NCBI RefSeq assembly: GCF_016745835.1
Contig: NZ_JAERVL010000021.1
Coordinates: forward strand, 1 to 64,000
Length of the DNA stretch: 64,000 nt
Origin: Caldalkalibacillus salinus
Lineage (GTDB): Bacteria > Bacillota > Bacilli > Caldalkalibacillales > JCM-10596
Direction of reading: 5' to 3'
The notes beneath the pieces are model-generated. The model did no database searches and was not told the DNA's origin. It saw nothing but the letters and a program-made list of their open reading frames with translations. The first letter of the stretch is position 1. The number at the start of each line of letters is the position of its first letter. A program made the position numbers and the translations under genes. Of this stretch, positions 55,059 to 64,000 are shown one piece after another.

Positions 55059-55823
55059 GTGTTTGTTAGATATGAAAGCTTTGGGCAATTCATTCGATTA
55101 TATCCTGTTGTTACCTTTATTGTCGCGCTTAACACCTTACTATTTTTACCATCCCTGCTTGCGCCTACATTTTACTATTTCTACATATATGGCCTTGGGG
55201 TAGGCTCAAATGAAGCTCTGGCTGCCGGACAATGGTGGCGTTTGGTCACACCTATCTTTTTACATGGGGGCATCGGGCACTACGTCTTTAATACCTTCGC
55301 CTTGATCATTTTTGGTCCGGCTTTAGAGCGAATGGTGGGTCCGTATAAGTTTTTTTTAGCTTACCTTACTGCCGGTATCGCCGGTAACTTAGGAACGTAT
55401 TTCTTTCAAGTGAGCAGTCATTTTTATCTTGGGGCTTCTGGTGCGATCTACGGTTTGCTAGGGATCTACTTTTATATGCGGTTTTTCCGTAAAGATCTGA
55501 TTGACCCGCAGTCCGCGCAGATCGTCACGACTTTTTTGATCATAGGGGCAATTTATACCCTCATTGTCCCAAGGGTTAGTATATTGGGTCACTTGTTCGG
55601 GTTTGTCGGAGGAACTGTGGTTGCTCCCTTATTGTTCACTGGTATGAGGAAATATTTTACCACTCTTAGCTCAAACCAGCGTTCATCTCATGACAACGAT
55701 GTGGTGAGCTTCGACCCCCAACGCTGGGAAAAGAAAAGAAAATTGAAAAAGAAATTGAGGGTGACATTTGGTGTCATTTTAGGTATATTGGTGATAATAG
55801 GTCTTTTGTCTCGATTTACTTAG
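55059..55823 (+). CDS. Rhomboid-family intramembrane serine protease
   Basis: About 254 residues and six helices. The catalytic serine is in HFYLGASGAIYGLLGIYFYM and the histidine in SILGHLFGFVGGTV; GGIGHYVFNTFALIIFGPAL gives the conserved HxxxN of helix 2. GTG 55059 has GAGGTG 6 nt upstream; the open frame continues further back but without a ribosome site and over acpS. C-terminal tail is basic. Substrate unknown. B. subtilis ydcA lies in a comparable place. Confidence 0.9.
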   Translation: MFVRYESFGQFIRLYPVVTFIVALNTLLFLPSLLAPTFYYFYIYGLGVGSNEALAAGQWWRLVTPIFLHGGIGHYVFNTFALIIFGPALERMVGPYKFFLAYLTAGIAGNLGTYFFQVSSHFYLGASGAIYGLLGIYFYMRFFRKDLIDPQSAQIVTTFLIIGAIYTLIVPRVSILGHLFGFVGGTVVAPLLFTGMRKYFTTLSSNQRSSHDNDVVSFDPQRWEKKRKLKKKLRVTFGVILGILVIIGLLSRFT

Positions 55824-55865
55824 TAAGGGAAATGTAAAATTTTGTCGTTTTGTTCCCTTGCGCGA

Positions 55866-55879
55866 GTAAAGCGCTTACA
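55866..55879 (+). promoter_or_regulatory. cre-like site upstream of the peptide transporter operon
   Basis: GTAAAGCGCTTACA resembles the CcpA consensus TGWAANCGNTNWCA apart from the first two bases. It lies 260 bp upstream of dppD. No better signal is visible in 55824-56140; a TATGAT (about 55970) might be a -10 but its -35 spacing is off. Confidence 0.35.
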
Positions 55880-56140
55880 TTGGTGATACAGATATAGCTA
55901 CGTGTAATTTGTATCACTTATTTCTTTGTCAAATTATCTGACTTTTTGTAGAAATCTAACAGCTTATATGCTATGATTAGCACTTGTATAGGTACTTTAG
56001 TTATACCTTTTGTTTTATTTACTATTATTGGGCGTCAATTCTTTTATTTTAACTTCCTATTCAGAATTTTGGCACTTATTATTATCATTCTTATCTTGTA
56101 ATAATGATTATTAACAACAAACCTAGGTGGTGGTTCAGGC

Positions 56141-57118
56141 GTGTCAGCTCTATTAGAAGTCAAAGATTTACAAACATGCTTCGTGAATAAAAAACAAAGG
56201 CTTGCAGCTGTTGATGGTGTAGATTTAAGTATTCATAAGGGAGAAACTGTGGCCTTGGTTGGAGAGTCTGGTTGCGGTAAAAGCATGACTTCCCTATCGA
56301 TCATGAGGCTTGTGCCATCTCCAGGTGGAGAAATATCTGAAGGTGAGGTCGTGTTCGATGGCACTAACTTATTATCGCTCACTGAAGACGAAATGTGCCG
56401 TGTTCGGGGCAATAGTATCTCAATGATTTTCCAAGAACCCATGACCTCTCTTAACCCGGTCTTGACGATTGGCAGACAATTAATTGAAACGGTTATTTTT
56501 CACCAAAAATTAAATAAAGCCGATGCAAAAGAGCGTGCTATTAACCTGCTTGAAATGGTCGGATTCTCACGTGCGGAAGAGATTATCAAAGAGTATCCTC
56601 ACCGCCTATCGGGTGGTATGAGACAAAGGGTCATGATCGCAATGGCGATGAGCTGTAATCCTAAATTATTGATAGCAGACGAGCCTACCACGGCGCTTGA
56701 CGTGACGATCCAAGCTCAGATACTAGAGTTAATGAGAGAGTTAACTGAAAAATTCGATACGTCTATTCTATTAATCACGCATGACCTTGGTGTTGTTTCT
56801 GAATTGGCCGAAAGGGTCGTTGTCATGTATGCTGGTCAGGTTGTTGAAGAAGCGATTGTAGACGATCTATTCAATGAACCGTTACACCCTTATACAAGCG
56901 GTTTACTAGATTCGGTGCCGGTTATTGAGGGTGACATTGAGCGTTTATATTCAATTAAAGGTAATGTGCCTGCCCTAGATGAAATGCCCAGTGGTTGCCG
57001 CTTTGCCCCACGTTGTCATAAAGCTTTTGACCGCTGTTTCAACGAAGCACCGCAAGTTCAACAGGTAGGACCATCCAGACGTGTGCGTTGTTTCTTATAC
57101 GAAGGCGAGGAGGGGTAA
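56141..57118 (+). CDS. dppD: Oligopeptide/dipeptide ABC transporter ATPase (DppD/OppD type)
   Basis: A 325-residue ATPase: Walker [20 protein letters not shown]-loop [13 protein letters not shown], signature [16 protein letters not shown], Walker [13 protein letters not shown], and the oligopeptide-transporter C-terminal extension with the Cys-rich iron-sulfur-type motif [17 protein letters not shown] start with AGGTGG upstream. First gene of a five-gene operon ordered ATPase, ATPase, binding protein, permease, permease. Confidence 0.93.
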   Translation: MSALLEVKDLQTCFVNKKQRLAAVDGVDLSIHKGETVALVGESGCGKSMTSLSIMRLVPSPGGEISEGEVVFDGTNLLSLTEDEMCRVRGNSISMIFQEPMTSLNPVLTIGRQLIETVIFHQKLNKADAKERAINLLEMVGFSRAEEIIKEYPHRLSGGMRQRVMIAMAMSCNPKLLIADEPTTALDVTIQAQILELMRELTEKFDTSILLITHDLGVVSELAERVVVMYAGQVVEEAIVDDLFNEPLHPYTSGLLDSVPVIEGDIERLYSIKGNVPALDEMPSGCRFAPRCHKAFDRCFNEAPQVQQVGPSRRVRCFLYEGEEG

Positions 57119-57121
57119 AGC

Positions 57122-58195
57122 ATGGAAGTGAAAATCAGAGGGAACGATATAGAACAGTCTCTCAGTGTAGAGGACAATGAACTATCACAAAACTCGCAAC
57201 AGTCTGATCAGGATCATGAAGATAACGTGTTATTAAAGGTAGAGAATTTAAAGAAGTATTTTCCGATCAAATCAGGTGTTCTGCAAAAAACGGTGGGGCA
57301 TGTTAAGGCGGTAGACGGTTTAACCTTCAGTGTCAAAAAAGGAGAAACGATCGGTATCGTTGGTGAATCCGGTTGTGGTAAGTCAACGGCTGGGCGTACA
57401 CTCATCCGATTATATGAACCCACAGAAGGCAACATTATTTTTAAAGGTCAAGACATCTCTCATCTACCTGAGCACACGCTTAGAAAAAGCGTCAGAAGAG
57501 ATATACAGATGGTCTTTCAAGACCCATACGCATCATTAAACCCTAGGAAGACGCTAAAAGAAACACTCGCGGCACCTTATAAGGTTCACAGACTTGCAAA
57601 TGAGAAGGACCGGCATGAGCGTGTAGCTTCCCTACTTGAAACAGTTGGGCTTAACCCTTCATTTATCAACCGTTACCCGCATGAGTTTTCGGGTGGACAG
57701 CGGCAAAGAATTGGGATTGCACGCGCGCTAGCTCTACAACCAGATCTCATTATTGCCGATGAACCTGTTTCTGCTTTGGACGTCTCTATCCAGGCACAGA
57801 TTATAAACCTCATGGAGGATTTACAAGAAGAGTTTGACCTCACTTACATCTTTATTTCTCACGATCTCAGCGTGGTACGCCATATCAGTGATCGTGTGGC
57901 CGTGATGTACTTGGGTAACATGATGGAGCTTGCTGAAAAGGATGATCTGTACGCTGAACCGTTACACCCTTATACGCAAGCCTTGCTTTCATCAGTACCA
58001 ATACCTCGCAAAGCAAATATCAAGAAACGGGAACGTATCATTTTGCAAGGGGACTTGCCAAGTCCTTCTGACCCACCTGAGGGCTGTGTTTTCCATACGA
58101 GATGTCCTGCTGTAAAGGACGTTTGTAAGCAAAAGGTTCCTCAATTCCAAGAAGTTAAGGATGGACACTTCGTTGCCTGTCATCTCTATGAGTAA
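57122..58195 (+). CDS. dppF: Oligopeptide/dipeptide ABC transporter ATPase (DppF/OppF type)
   Basis: A 357-residue partner ATPase: YFPIKSGVLQKTVGHVKAVD at the start, Walker [21 protein letters not shown], signature FSGGQRQRIGIARALAL, Walker B LIIADEPVSALDVS, C-terminal motif CVFHTRCPAVKDVC. An acidic N-terminal tail of about 35 residues is longer than usual. Three bases after dppD. Confidence 0.93.
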   Translation: MEVKIRGNDIEQSLSVEDNELSQNSQQSDQDHEDNVLLKVENLKKYFPIKSGVLQKTVGHVKAVDGLTFSVKKGETIGIVGESGCGKSTAGRTLIRLYEPTEGNIIFKGQDISHLPEHTLRKSVRRDIQMVFQDPYASLNPRKTLKETLAAPYKVHRLANEKDRHERVASLLETVGLNPSFINRYPHEFSGGQRQRIGIARALALQPDLIIADEPVSALDVSIQAQIINLMEDLQEEFDLTYIFISHDLSVVRHISDRVAVMYLGNMMELAEKDDLYAEPLHPYTQALLSSVPIPRKANIKKRERIILQGDLPSPSDPPEGCVFHTRCPAVKDVCKQKVPQFQEVKDGHFVACHLYE

Positions 58196-58337
58196 GGTGA
58201 GTTTCTCGTTTTTGGTCTTTCTCTTTTTATTCTCTCATACATTCTAGCAAAGGGGTGATGCCGTAGAATCATGGACATATAAGTGTTGTTTAATGTCGTA
58301 CAAGTTATCAACATAAACCTTATGAGGAGGGGTCAAT

Positions 58338-59993
58338 TTGAGTCAAAAGAAAACACTTATTTTATTTCTGGGTTTAATGATGGTATTCTCTTTGTTCCTT
58401 GCAGCTTGTGGACAAGAGACCGAAACGGGCACAGAGCCTGAAGAAAATGATGAAGGTTCTGGTGAGGAAGCTGCAACTGGTGAACCACAAACTGGTGGAG
58501 ATCTTGTATGGGGACAGACCGGATCTCCTACTTTATTTAATCCGTATTACTCGGAGGACACTGTAAGCTCTGCTGTAGAAAATCTTATTTATGACTCATT
58601 ACTTCAATCGGACCCGAACTTTGAGCCAGAACCACGCATGGCAGAAGATTGGAATGTTAGTGATGACGGTTTGGTGTATACTTTCAACCTAAAAGAGGGC
58701 ATTACATGGCATGACGGTGAGCCCTTGACGGCGGATGATGTCGTATTTAGCTATAGTATTCCTCTACATGAAGATTATGATGGTCCAAGAGCGTCAACAT
58801 TTGAAAGAATCGATAAAATTGAGGCCCTTGATGACCATACTGTTCAAATTACGCTTTCGGAGCCTGACGCAAAGTTCATTTGGGTCGGTGGTTATCATAT
58901 CTTACCCGAGCATATCCTCGGTGACGTGCCAATTGCTGACATAGCTGATCACGATTTTAACACTAAAAAACCTATTGGTACTGGACCGTTTGTTTTTGAG
59001 GAATGGCAAGATGGTCAACATGTCAAAATGTCTGCAAATGAAGATTACTATCAAGGGCGTCCTTACCTTGACACTGTGACTTTTAAGATTGTTCCTGACG
59101 CCAACAACATGCTCGTACAGCTTCAAGGTGGCGATGTTAACTATTGGAGTAAAATACCTGAGGGAGACGTCAGAACTGTTAAAAAATTGGAGGACCAAGG
59201 TCAATTAAAAACGTCAACGACAACATCCTTGTCCTACACTTACCTAGGATATAATTTACGTAATGAATTATTCCAGGATCCAAATGTTAGAAAAGCGATG
59301 ACACACGCTATTAATCGGGAAGAGTTAGTGGAAGTCATCTTAGACGGACAAGGAGAAGTGGCTCACGCACCTTCAAGTCCACTCAGCTGGGCTTTCAACC
59401 CAGATACTATACAGTATGATTTTGATCCAGAAAAAGCGAAAGAGCTCCTTGCTGAAGCGGGATGGGAGCCTGGTGAAGACGGCATTCTAGAGAAAGATGG
59501 AAAACGTTTTTCATTTGAGTTAAAAACAAACCAAGGAAATAAAACTCGGGAAGAATCTGCTGTCGTTATCCAAGAATACTTAAGCGAAGTGGGAATCGAA
59601 GTAAAGACCCGTGTGATGGAGTGGAGTGCCTTCATTAATGATGTTCAAGCGCCTAACTGGAATTTTGAAGCGATCATCCTTGGTTGGGCCTTAGGTACTG
59701 ATCCAGATCCTACTGGCATTTGGCATTCAAAAGAGATAGAGAATGGATTAAATTTCGTCGCTTATGAGAATGATGAGTTAGACGAATTGATGGACGAACA
59801 AATTGTAGAGATGGATTTTGAAACACGCCAACAAATGATTTGGGATATCTTTGGTAAAATTGCTGAAGACCAACCGTATACTTTCTTATTCTATCCAACA
59901 GAAACGGCGGCCATGCCAACCAACCTACACGATCATACTCATCACCCACGTAACAGAGAATATAATGTTCACGAGTGGTGGCTTGAACAATAA
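58338..59993 (+). CDS. dppE: Peptide-binding lipoprotein (SBP family 5)
   Basis: A 551-residue extracellular substrate-binding lipoprotein. Lipobox LAAC (residue about 24), a Glu/Gly-rich linker, then SBP_bac_5 motifs such as MAEDWNVSDDGLVYTFNLKE, ITWHDGEPLTADDVVFSY and NVRKAMTHAINREELV. TTG start with GAGGAGGGG upstream. It catches peptides or a related solute for the neighbouring permeases; the exact ligand cannot be told. Confidence 0.92.
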   Translation: MSQKKTLILFLGLMMVFSLFLAACGQETETGTEPEENDEGSGEEAATGEPQTGGDLVWGQTGSPTLFNPYYSEDTVSSAVENLIYDSLLQSDPNFEPEPRMAEDWNVSDDGLVYTFNLKEGITWHDGEPLTADDVVFSYSIPLHEDYDGPRASTFERIDKIEALDDHTVQITLSEPDAKFIWVGGYHILPEHILGDVPIADIADHDFNTKKPIGTGPFVFEEWQDGQHVKMSANEDYYQGRPYLDTVTFKIVPDANNMLVQLQGGDVNYWSKIPEGDVRTVKKLEDQGQLKTSTTTSLSYTYLGYNLRNELFQDPNVRKAMTHAINREELVEVILDGQGEVAHAPSSPLSWAFNPDTIQYDFDPEKAKELLAEAGWEPGEDGILEKDGKRFSFELKTNQGNKTREESAVVIQEYLSEVGIEVKTRVMEWSAFINDVQAPNWNFEAIILGWALGTDPDPTGIWHSKEIENGLNFVAYENDELDELMDEQIVEMDFETRQQMIWDIFGKIAEDQPYTFLFYPTETAAMPTNLHDHTHHPRNREYNVHEWWLEQ

Positions 59994-60003
59994 GTCAATG
60001 TTA

Positions 60004-60026
60004 AGGGGAAGGGAATCCCTTCCCCT
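60004..60026 (+). terminator. Hairpin between dppE and dppB
   Basis: Eleven-bp perfect inverted repeat AGGGGAAGGGA / TCCCTTCCCCT followed by CTTTCTT directly after dppE. It would stabilise the binding-protein mRNA and partly stop transcription, so that more binding protein than permease is made, a common design. Confidence 0.65.
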
Positions 60027-60146
60027 CTTTCTTAATAAAATGAGATTACTCATTGGTCCATAGACATTATCCATCTTAATAAATGTATAAATTGCTTAAT
60101 GTTCTGGATATACTGCTGTCCACGGTAAAGGAGGATTAAGACCAGC

Positions 60147-61097
60147 ATGACAACTTATATCATTCGCCGACTCATAATGACGATTCCCATCCTGCTTGGC
60201 ATCACAATATTGACTTTCGCTATCATGCATTTAGCACCTGGTGATCCAACAAGTCTCATGATAGACCCTTCGATTAGTCCAGAAGATCGAGAAAAGATGA
60301 TCGAAAATTTAGGCCTAAATGATCCTGTTCATATCCAGTATGCAAAGTGGCTAGGTCGCATGGTCCAAGGCGATTTTGGCACCTCTTTTATTCGCAAGGG
60401 TACATCTGTTAGTGAGATGATCATGAACCGGCTGCCTAACACATTGATACTGATGACTGCATCTACTATACTGGCGATTATTGTTGCTATTCCTTTTGGT
60501 GTGGTATCAGCTACGAGACAATATACGAAGCTTGATTACTCAGTAACAGTTGCATCATTTCTTGGACTTGCTACACCCAACTTCTGGATAGGGTTAATAT
60601 TACTGATGCTATTTGCACTCAAGATTCCGATATTTCCAACGGGCGGCGCGGAAACGTTAAATGCCGAATTTAGCATACTCGATCGTCTGCATCACTTAAT
60701 TTTACCAGCTTTTGTACTAGCGACAGCTGATATGGCTGGGTTAACGCGGTATACACGTTCAAGCATGCTCGAGGTTGTTAAACAAGATTATATGCGCACG
60801 GCTCGAGCTAAAGGCTTTAAAGAATGGACTGTTATTTATCAACACGGGTTAAGAAACGCACTTATACCAGTCATTACGATCTTTGGCTTAATGCTTCCGA
60901 CATTCTTTGGTGGCTCTGTCGTTGTAGAGATGATTTTTAACTGGCCCGGAATCGGTAAGCTCTTTATCGACTCTGTGTTCCAACGGGATTATCCGGTGAT
61001 TATGGCCATTACGGTTATCTCAGCAACAATGGTCGTCATTGGAAATCTTATTGCTGATATCTGCTATGCTATCGTTGATCCTAGAATTGAGTACTAA
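60147..61097 (+). CDS. dppB: Oligopeptide/dipeptide ABC permease (DppB/OppB type)
   Basis: A 316-residue permease with six helices. Starts [20 protein letters not shown], contains MHLAPGDP and the EAA loop [20 protein letters not shown], ends with the usual [19 protein letters not shown] ribosome site. Confidence 0.94.
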   Translation: MTTYIIRRLIMTIPILLGITILTFAIMHLAPGDPTSLMIDPSISPEDREKMIENLGLNDPVHIQYAKWLGRMVQGDFGTSFIRKGTSVSEMIMNRLPNTLILMTASTILAIIVAIPFGVVSATRQYTKLDYSVTVASFLGLATPNFWIGLILLMLFALKIPIFPTGGAETLNAEFSILDRLHHLILPAFVLATADMAGLTRYTRSSMLEVVKQDYMRTARAKGFKEWTVIYQHGLRNALIPVITIFGLMLPTFFGGSVVVEMIFNWPGIGKLFIDSVFQRDYPVIMAITVISATMVVIGNLIADICYAIVDPRIEY

Positions 61098-61111
61098 GGG
61101 GGGCAAAGAAC

Positions 61112-62074
61112 ATGCCAAATGAAGATTTACAACCAGCACAGCACTTGGAGCCAGATCCAATAAAAACGCAAAAATCATCAAAAAAGGCCGATACACTGTT
61201 AAAAATCGTCTATGAGAAATTTATTAAAAATAAGTTGGCAGTGTTTGGGCTCATCACTCTCATACTGATTATTTTGGCGGCTATATTTGCCCCTCAGTTA
61301 GCCACTCATGATCCGAATAATCAAGTACTCACTGATCGTTTAGAGGCGCCCTATATCGTGGATAAAATACAAAACCCGGATGCTGAAACTCATAGTGAGT
61401 ATTGGCTAGGAACGGATAACTTGGGACGAGACCTTTATAGTCGTCTCTTATATGGGGCAAGAATCTCTCTGATGGTCGGTTTTGCGGCTGCGTTCGGGGC
61501 TATTACCATCGGGACCGTTATCGGAGCTCTCGCCGGTTATTACGGGGGAAAAGTGGACGCATTCTTAATGAGGCTCGTCGATGTTATTATTTCTTTCCCT
61601 AACATCTTTTTATTGATTACCTTGGTCAGTATCTTTGACCCTGGTATTGACAAACTAATACTGGTGTTTGCCTTACTCGGTTGGACGGGTACAGCAAGGA
61701 TTGTACGTGGGGAGTTCCTCACCTTACGAACGAGGGAGTTCGTCTTGGCCGCTCGAACAATGGGCATGAGAAGCAGTGCTATCATTTTCTCTCATATCCT
61801 ACCTAACGCTATGGGGCCCATCATCGTGGCAGCTACCCTACAGGTCGGCGGTATTATCTTAGCAGAGTCCACTTTGAGTTTCTTAGGATTAGGCGTTAAC
61901 CCTCCTACAGCCACTTGGGGGAATTTGTTACAAGGGGCTCAAAACTTCACGATTATGCTAGAAGCTTGGTGGTATCCTCTATTGCCTGGTCTTATGATTC
62001 TGATTACCGTACTATGCCTAAACTTTGTTGGGGATGGCTTGCGGGACGCTTTAGATCCAAAAACATTAAAGTAA
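61112..62074 (+). CDS. dppC: Oligopeptide/dipeptide ABC permease (DppC/OppC type)
   Basis: A 320-residue permease with an N-terminal cytoplasmic tail, six helices, the [11 protein letters not shown]-like segment [23 protein letters not shown] loop [20 protein letters not shown] and ending [11 protein letters not shown]. Last gene of the operon, followed by a strong terminator. Confidence 0.94.
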   Translation: MPNEDLQPAQHLEPDPIKTQKSSKKADTLLKIVYEKFIKNKLAVFGLITLILIILAAIFAPQLATHDPNNQVLTDRLEAPYIVDKIQNPDAETHSEYWLGTDNLGRDLYSRLLYGARISLMVGFAAAFGAITIGTVIGALAGYYGGKVDAFLMRLVDVIISFPNIFLLITLVSIFDPGIDKLILVFALLGWTGTARIVRGEFLTLRTREFVLAARTMGMRSSAIIFSHILPNAMGPIIVAATLQVGGIILAESTLSFLGLGVNPPTATWGNLLQGAQNFTIMLEAWWYPLLPGLMILITVLCLNFVGDGLRDALDPKTLK

Positions 62075-62089
62075 TCTTTCATTCTCCAC

Positions 62090-62120
62090 AACGCCAAGCA
62101 TATCTTGGCGTTATTTTTTT
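62090..62120 (+). terminator. Terminator of the peptide transporter operon
   Basis: AACGCCAAG / CTTGGCGTT with a CATAT loop, followed by ATTTTTTT. Confidence 0.95.
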
Positions 62121-62225
62121 ATTTTTGTACATTATTTTTGCAAGTGCTTTTATCGCAACGGCGGATGAGTTGAATGCTGGGAAATGTTATAAGAAGCATC
62201 ATGCCTTTTTGCTCCATAGCGTGTA

Positions 62226-62546
62226 CTAGCGCATATGGAGATACACACGAAGATTCTCGTGCATCTCGTGTAACTTGTCTGTGTGATCTGTCGTAATGAT
62301 ATATTGATCACCCTCAACACGGGAATCGTAATCGTGGTACCCACGTTCATGAAGAAAATCATCAATCACACTCACATCTTCGTTTTGAGTTAAGAGCATT
62401 TTATTCCCTACGTGATGCCCATTAAGATAGACTTCATAAATGTCATGGCTGCTTTTGAAGTCTTGGTCCGCATCAACGTCAATAAAAGGGAATAACGCAC
62501 TTTCACTCATGTTTGAAAAAAAACCAAAAAAATGTTTATCTGTCAT
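62226..62546 (-). CDS. Hypothetical protein, 106 aa
   Basis: Acidic, His- and Asp-rich soluble protein without signal peptide or membrane helix: KHFFGFFSNMSESALFPFID at the start, DIYEVYLNGHHVGNKMLLTQ and GDQYIITTDHTDKLHEMHEN later. I do not recognise the family. The AAAGGAGGGG ribosome site and clean start support that it is a real gene. Single gene, convergent with the transporter operon. Confidence 0.7.
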   Translation of the reverse strand: MTDKHFFGFFSNMSESALFPFIDVDADQDFKSSHDIYEVYLNGHHVGNKMLLTQNEDVSVIDDFLHERGYHDYDSRVEGDQYIITTDHTDKLHEMHENLRVYLHMR

Positions 62547-62656
62547 TGTACCCCTCCTTTGACTGAAATGTTCGGCATACCTAAGGTTAAATTTATTCTG
62601 TACCGATTGTTAAAGATTATGTTAGTCTCAAGCCATTTCTAATGATTTCCTCCCAT

Positions 62657-62696
62657 TAAAAAAAGACCTACTGCTCAAGATGCAGTAAGCCTTTCT
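62657..62696 (-). terminator. Terminator of the dehydrogenase gene
   Basis: Twelve-pair stem AAGGCTTACTGC / GCAGTAGGTCTT (some G-T pairs) followed by seven U. Confidence 0.8.
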
Positions 62697-62836
62697 GTCT
62701 CAATTTTTTGCTCTGATCCTCATGCAACATTTATTCCAAACATTCCATCCTAGCTGTCAGATACCCCGGATATGTTAAAGATGTTTTTACCCATGTGTTG
62801 TGGGTTACAGTAGTTGTGGGTCACAGTAGTCTTGGT

Positions 62837-63898
62837 TTACTGTACGGATTTGATTTCCTTTATCACTTGGGTCACAACATCGTCCATTGTGGCTTTGCCC
62901 CCGAGGTCAGGTGTTTTGATCCCTTGGGCTAGGGTGTTCTCTATAGTAGTCAGTAATAGTTCTCCTAACGTGTTGTAACCAAAATGGTCAAGCATCATAC
63001 TGGCTGTCCATAATTGGCCGATGGGGTTAGCGATTCCTTTTCCATATATGTCTGGAGCGGACCCATGTACGGGTTCAAACATGGAAGGGTATTGGCCATT
63101 GAGGTTAATGTTTGCTGCGGGACCAATACCAATACTCCCCATAATGGCCCCACCAATATCTGTTAGAACATCACCGAATAAGTTACTCCCCACCACAACA
63201 TCGAGTGTTTCGGGACGCGTGACAAGGTAGGCACTCAGTGCGTCAATGTGCTGTGACTCGGCTTGGATCTCTGGATAATCGGCACTGACTTCTTCAAACA
63301 CCTCATCCCAAAATGGCATACTGTGCACGATTCCGTTAGACTTTGTCGCACTTGTGAGATGACGGCGTCTGTCTTGGGCTAGGTCAAATGCATAGCGTAT
63401 CGTCCGTTCGGTTGCTTTTCGTGTAAAAACGGCATTTTGGACTGCAATTTCATCATTGCCCTGATGGATGCGACCGCCTACTTCACTGTATTCTCCCTCA
63501 CTGTTCTCACGTACAACGATAAAATCAAAATCCTGAGGGTTTTTTAAGGGTGAAGAAACGCCTTTGAGCGCTTTAGCTGGACGCAAATTGATGACTTGCT
63601 CACATTCTCTTCTAATTTTAATCAACAATCCCCAAAGAGAGACATGGTCAGGGACATATTTTGGGTAACCTACAGCTCCCAGAAAAATAGCATCTTTTTG
63701 CTGTAGTTGCAACATGCCATGATTTGGCATCATCACCCCATGCTTTAGGTAATATTCACATCCCCATGGAAAATACTCATAATTGAACGTGATGCCCCCA
63801 TGAACGTCAGCCAATACGTCTAGAACTTTTACAGCGGCTGGCACCACTTCTTTACCGATGCCATCTCCCGGCACCACCGCTAAGTCAATTCTTCTCAT
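62837..63898 (-). CDS. Tartrate dehydrogenase / D-malate dehydrogenase (decarboxylating)
   Basis: A 353-residue NAD-dependent beta-decarboxylating dehydrogenase related to LeuB. DLAVVPGDGIGKEVVPAAVK is the N-terminus; PDHVSLWGLLIKIRRECEQV marks the tartrate/D-malate subgroup rather than LeuB; VVRENSEGEYSEVGGR carries the substrate loop, VGSNLFGDVLTDIGGAIMGS the metal-binding aspartates and EPVHGSAPDIYGKGIANP the NAD site. ATG 63898 has GGGGTG upstream; GTG four codons earlier is possible. It converts D-malate to pyruvate or acts on tartrate. Single gene; 62547-62836 holds only its terminator and the promoter of the small gene. Confidence 0.88.
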   Translation of the reverse strand: MRRIDLAVVPGDGIGKEVVPAAVKVLDVLADVHGGITFNYEYFPWGCEYYLKHGVMMPNHGMLQLQQKDAIFLGAVGYPKYVPDHVSLWGLLIKIRRECEQVINLRPAKALKGVSSPLKNPQDFDFIVVRENSEGEYSEVGGRIHQGNDEIAVQNAVFTRKATERTIRYAFDLAQDRRRHLTSATKSNGIVHSMPFWDEVFEEVSADYPEIQAESQHIDALSAYLVTRPETLDVVVGSNLFGDVLTDIGGAIMGSIGIGPAANINLNGQYPSMFEPVHGSAPDIYGKGIANPIGQLWTASMMLDHFGYNTLGELLLTTIENTLAQGIKTPDLGGKATMDDVVTQVIKEIKSVQ

Positions 63899-64000
63899 CC
63901 GTTTGTTCACCCCGCTGATTCGATCTTTGATATTTTTATACTTTGACTAGCCATCATGTTCTGATGGCTCATCAAATTAAGTTACTTCAAGTTTAACGGC

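Overview
The window reads as the chromosome of a low-to-mid GC, endospore-forming member of the Bacillaceae or a close relative in the Bacillales. The grounds are the B. subtilis-like gene order (acpS, ydcC-type lipoprotein, alr, ndoAI-ndoA, rsbRSTUVW-sigB-rsbX, tex, cmpA, a tRNA cluster, thiL, tsaE, tsaB, rimI, tsaD, ydiF, moaC, rex, tatA-tatC, groES-groEL), a CIRCE-controlled groESL operon, a spore-cortex gene (cmpA), strong Shine-Dalgarno sequences and many GTG/TTG starts. A thermophilic or alkaliphilic genus such as Caldalkalibacillus would fit, but this cannot be proven from sequence reading alone.

Layout. 1-4.3 kb: tandem rRNA-type promoters firing off the left edge, then pbuG behind a guanine riboswitch, then guaA. 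4.3-8.8 kb: a MoxR / DUF58 / transglutaminase operon. 9.1-13.6 kb: plus-strand genes for a lipid kinase, an acyltransferase, a 2TM protein, an NCS2-like permease and a PaaI-type thioesterase. 13.6-22.6 kb: a patchwork accessory region holding a truncated DinB protein, brnQ, a secreted beta-helix protein, an ArsR/SRPBCC pair, a DHFR-like protein, AraC and TetR regulators and a broken ABC transporter. Two duplications mark its joints: the paaI tail flanks brnQ, and the groEL tail with its terminator recurs at 17.2 kb. 22.6-36.1 kb: the conserved groEL to thiL block, with one unusual phosphatase-like membrane protein inserted beside ydiF. 36.3 kb: a HesB-like gene with an in-frame UGA at the cysteine position (probable selenoprotein). 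37-38.2 kb: eight tRNA genes, two of them followed by about 90-100 nt inserts and a duplicated tRNA 3' end. 38.5-46 kb: cmpA, tex and the complete sigma-B stressosome operon. 46-51 kb: a second MoxR/DUF58/DUF4129 module that runs directly into rsbR, plus an orphan histidine kinase behind a riboswitch-like leader. 51-56 kb: toxin-antitoxin, alr, lipoprotein, acpS, rhomboid. 56-62 kb: a complete oligopeptide/dipeptide ABC operon. 62-64 kb: a small unknown protein and a tartrate/D-malate dehydrogenase.

How the genes work together. GuaA and PbuG supply guanine nucleotides, with guanine feedback on pbuG. MoaC and MoaB (molybdopterin), Rex (NADH sensing) and TatAC (export of folded cofactor proteins) form one overlapping operon suited to making and exporting redox enzymes, and the probable Fe-S-related selenoprotein fits the same theme. 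TsaB/TsaD/TsaE/RimI/ThiL form the usual t6A-tRNA and housekeeping operon. RsbR/S/T/U/V/W/X control SigB, with a sigma-B promoter visible in front of rsbV.

The strongest candidates for novelty are the UGA-containing HesB-like gene, the structured leader with mutually exclusive terminator and antiterminator ahead of the histidine kinase, the two tRNA-end inserts, and the duplicated groEL end that looks like an integration scar.
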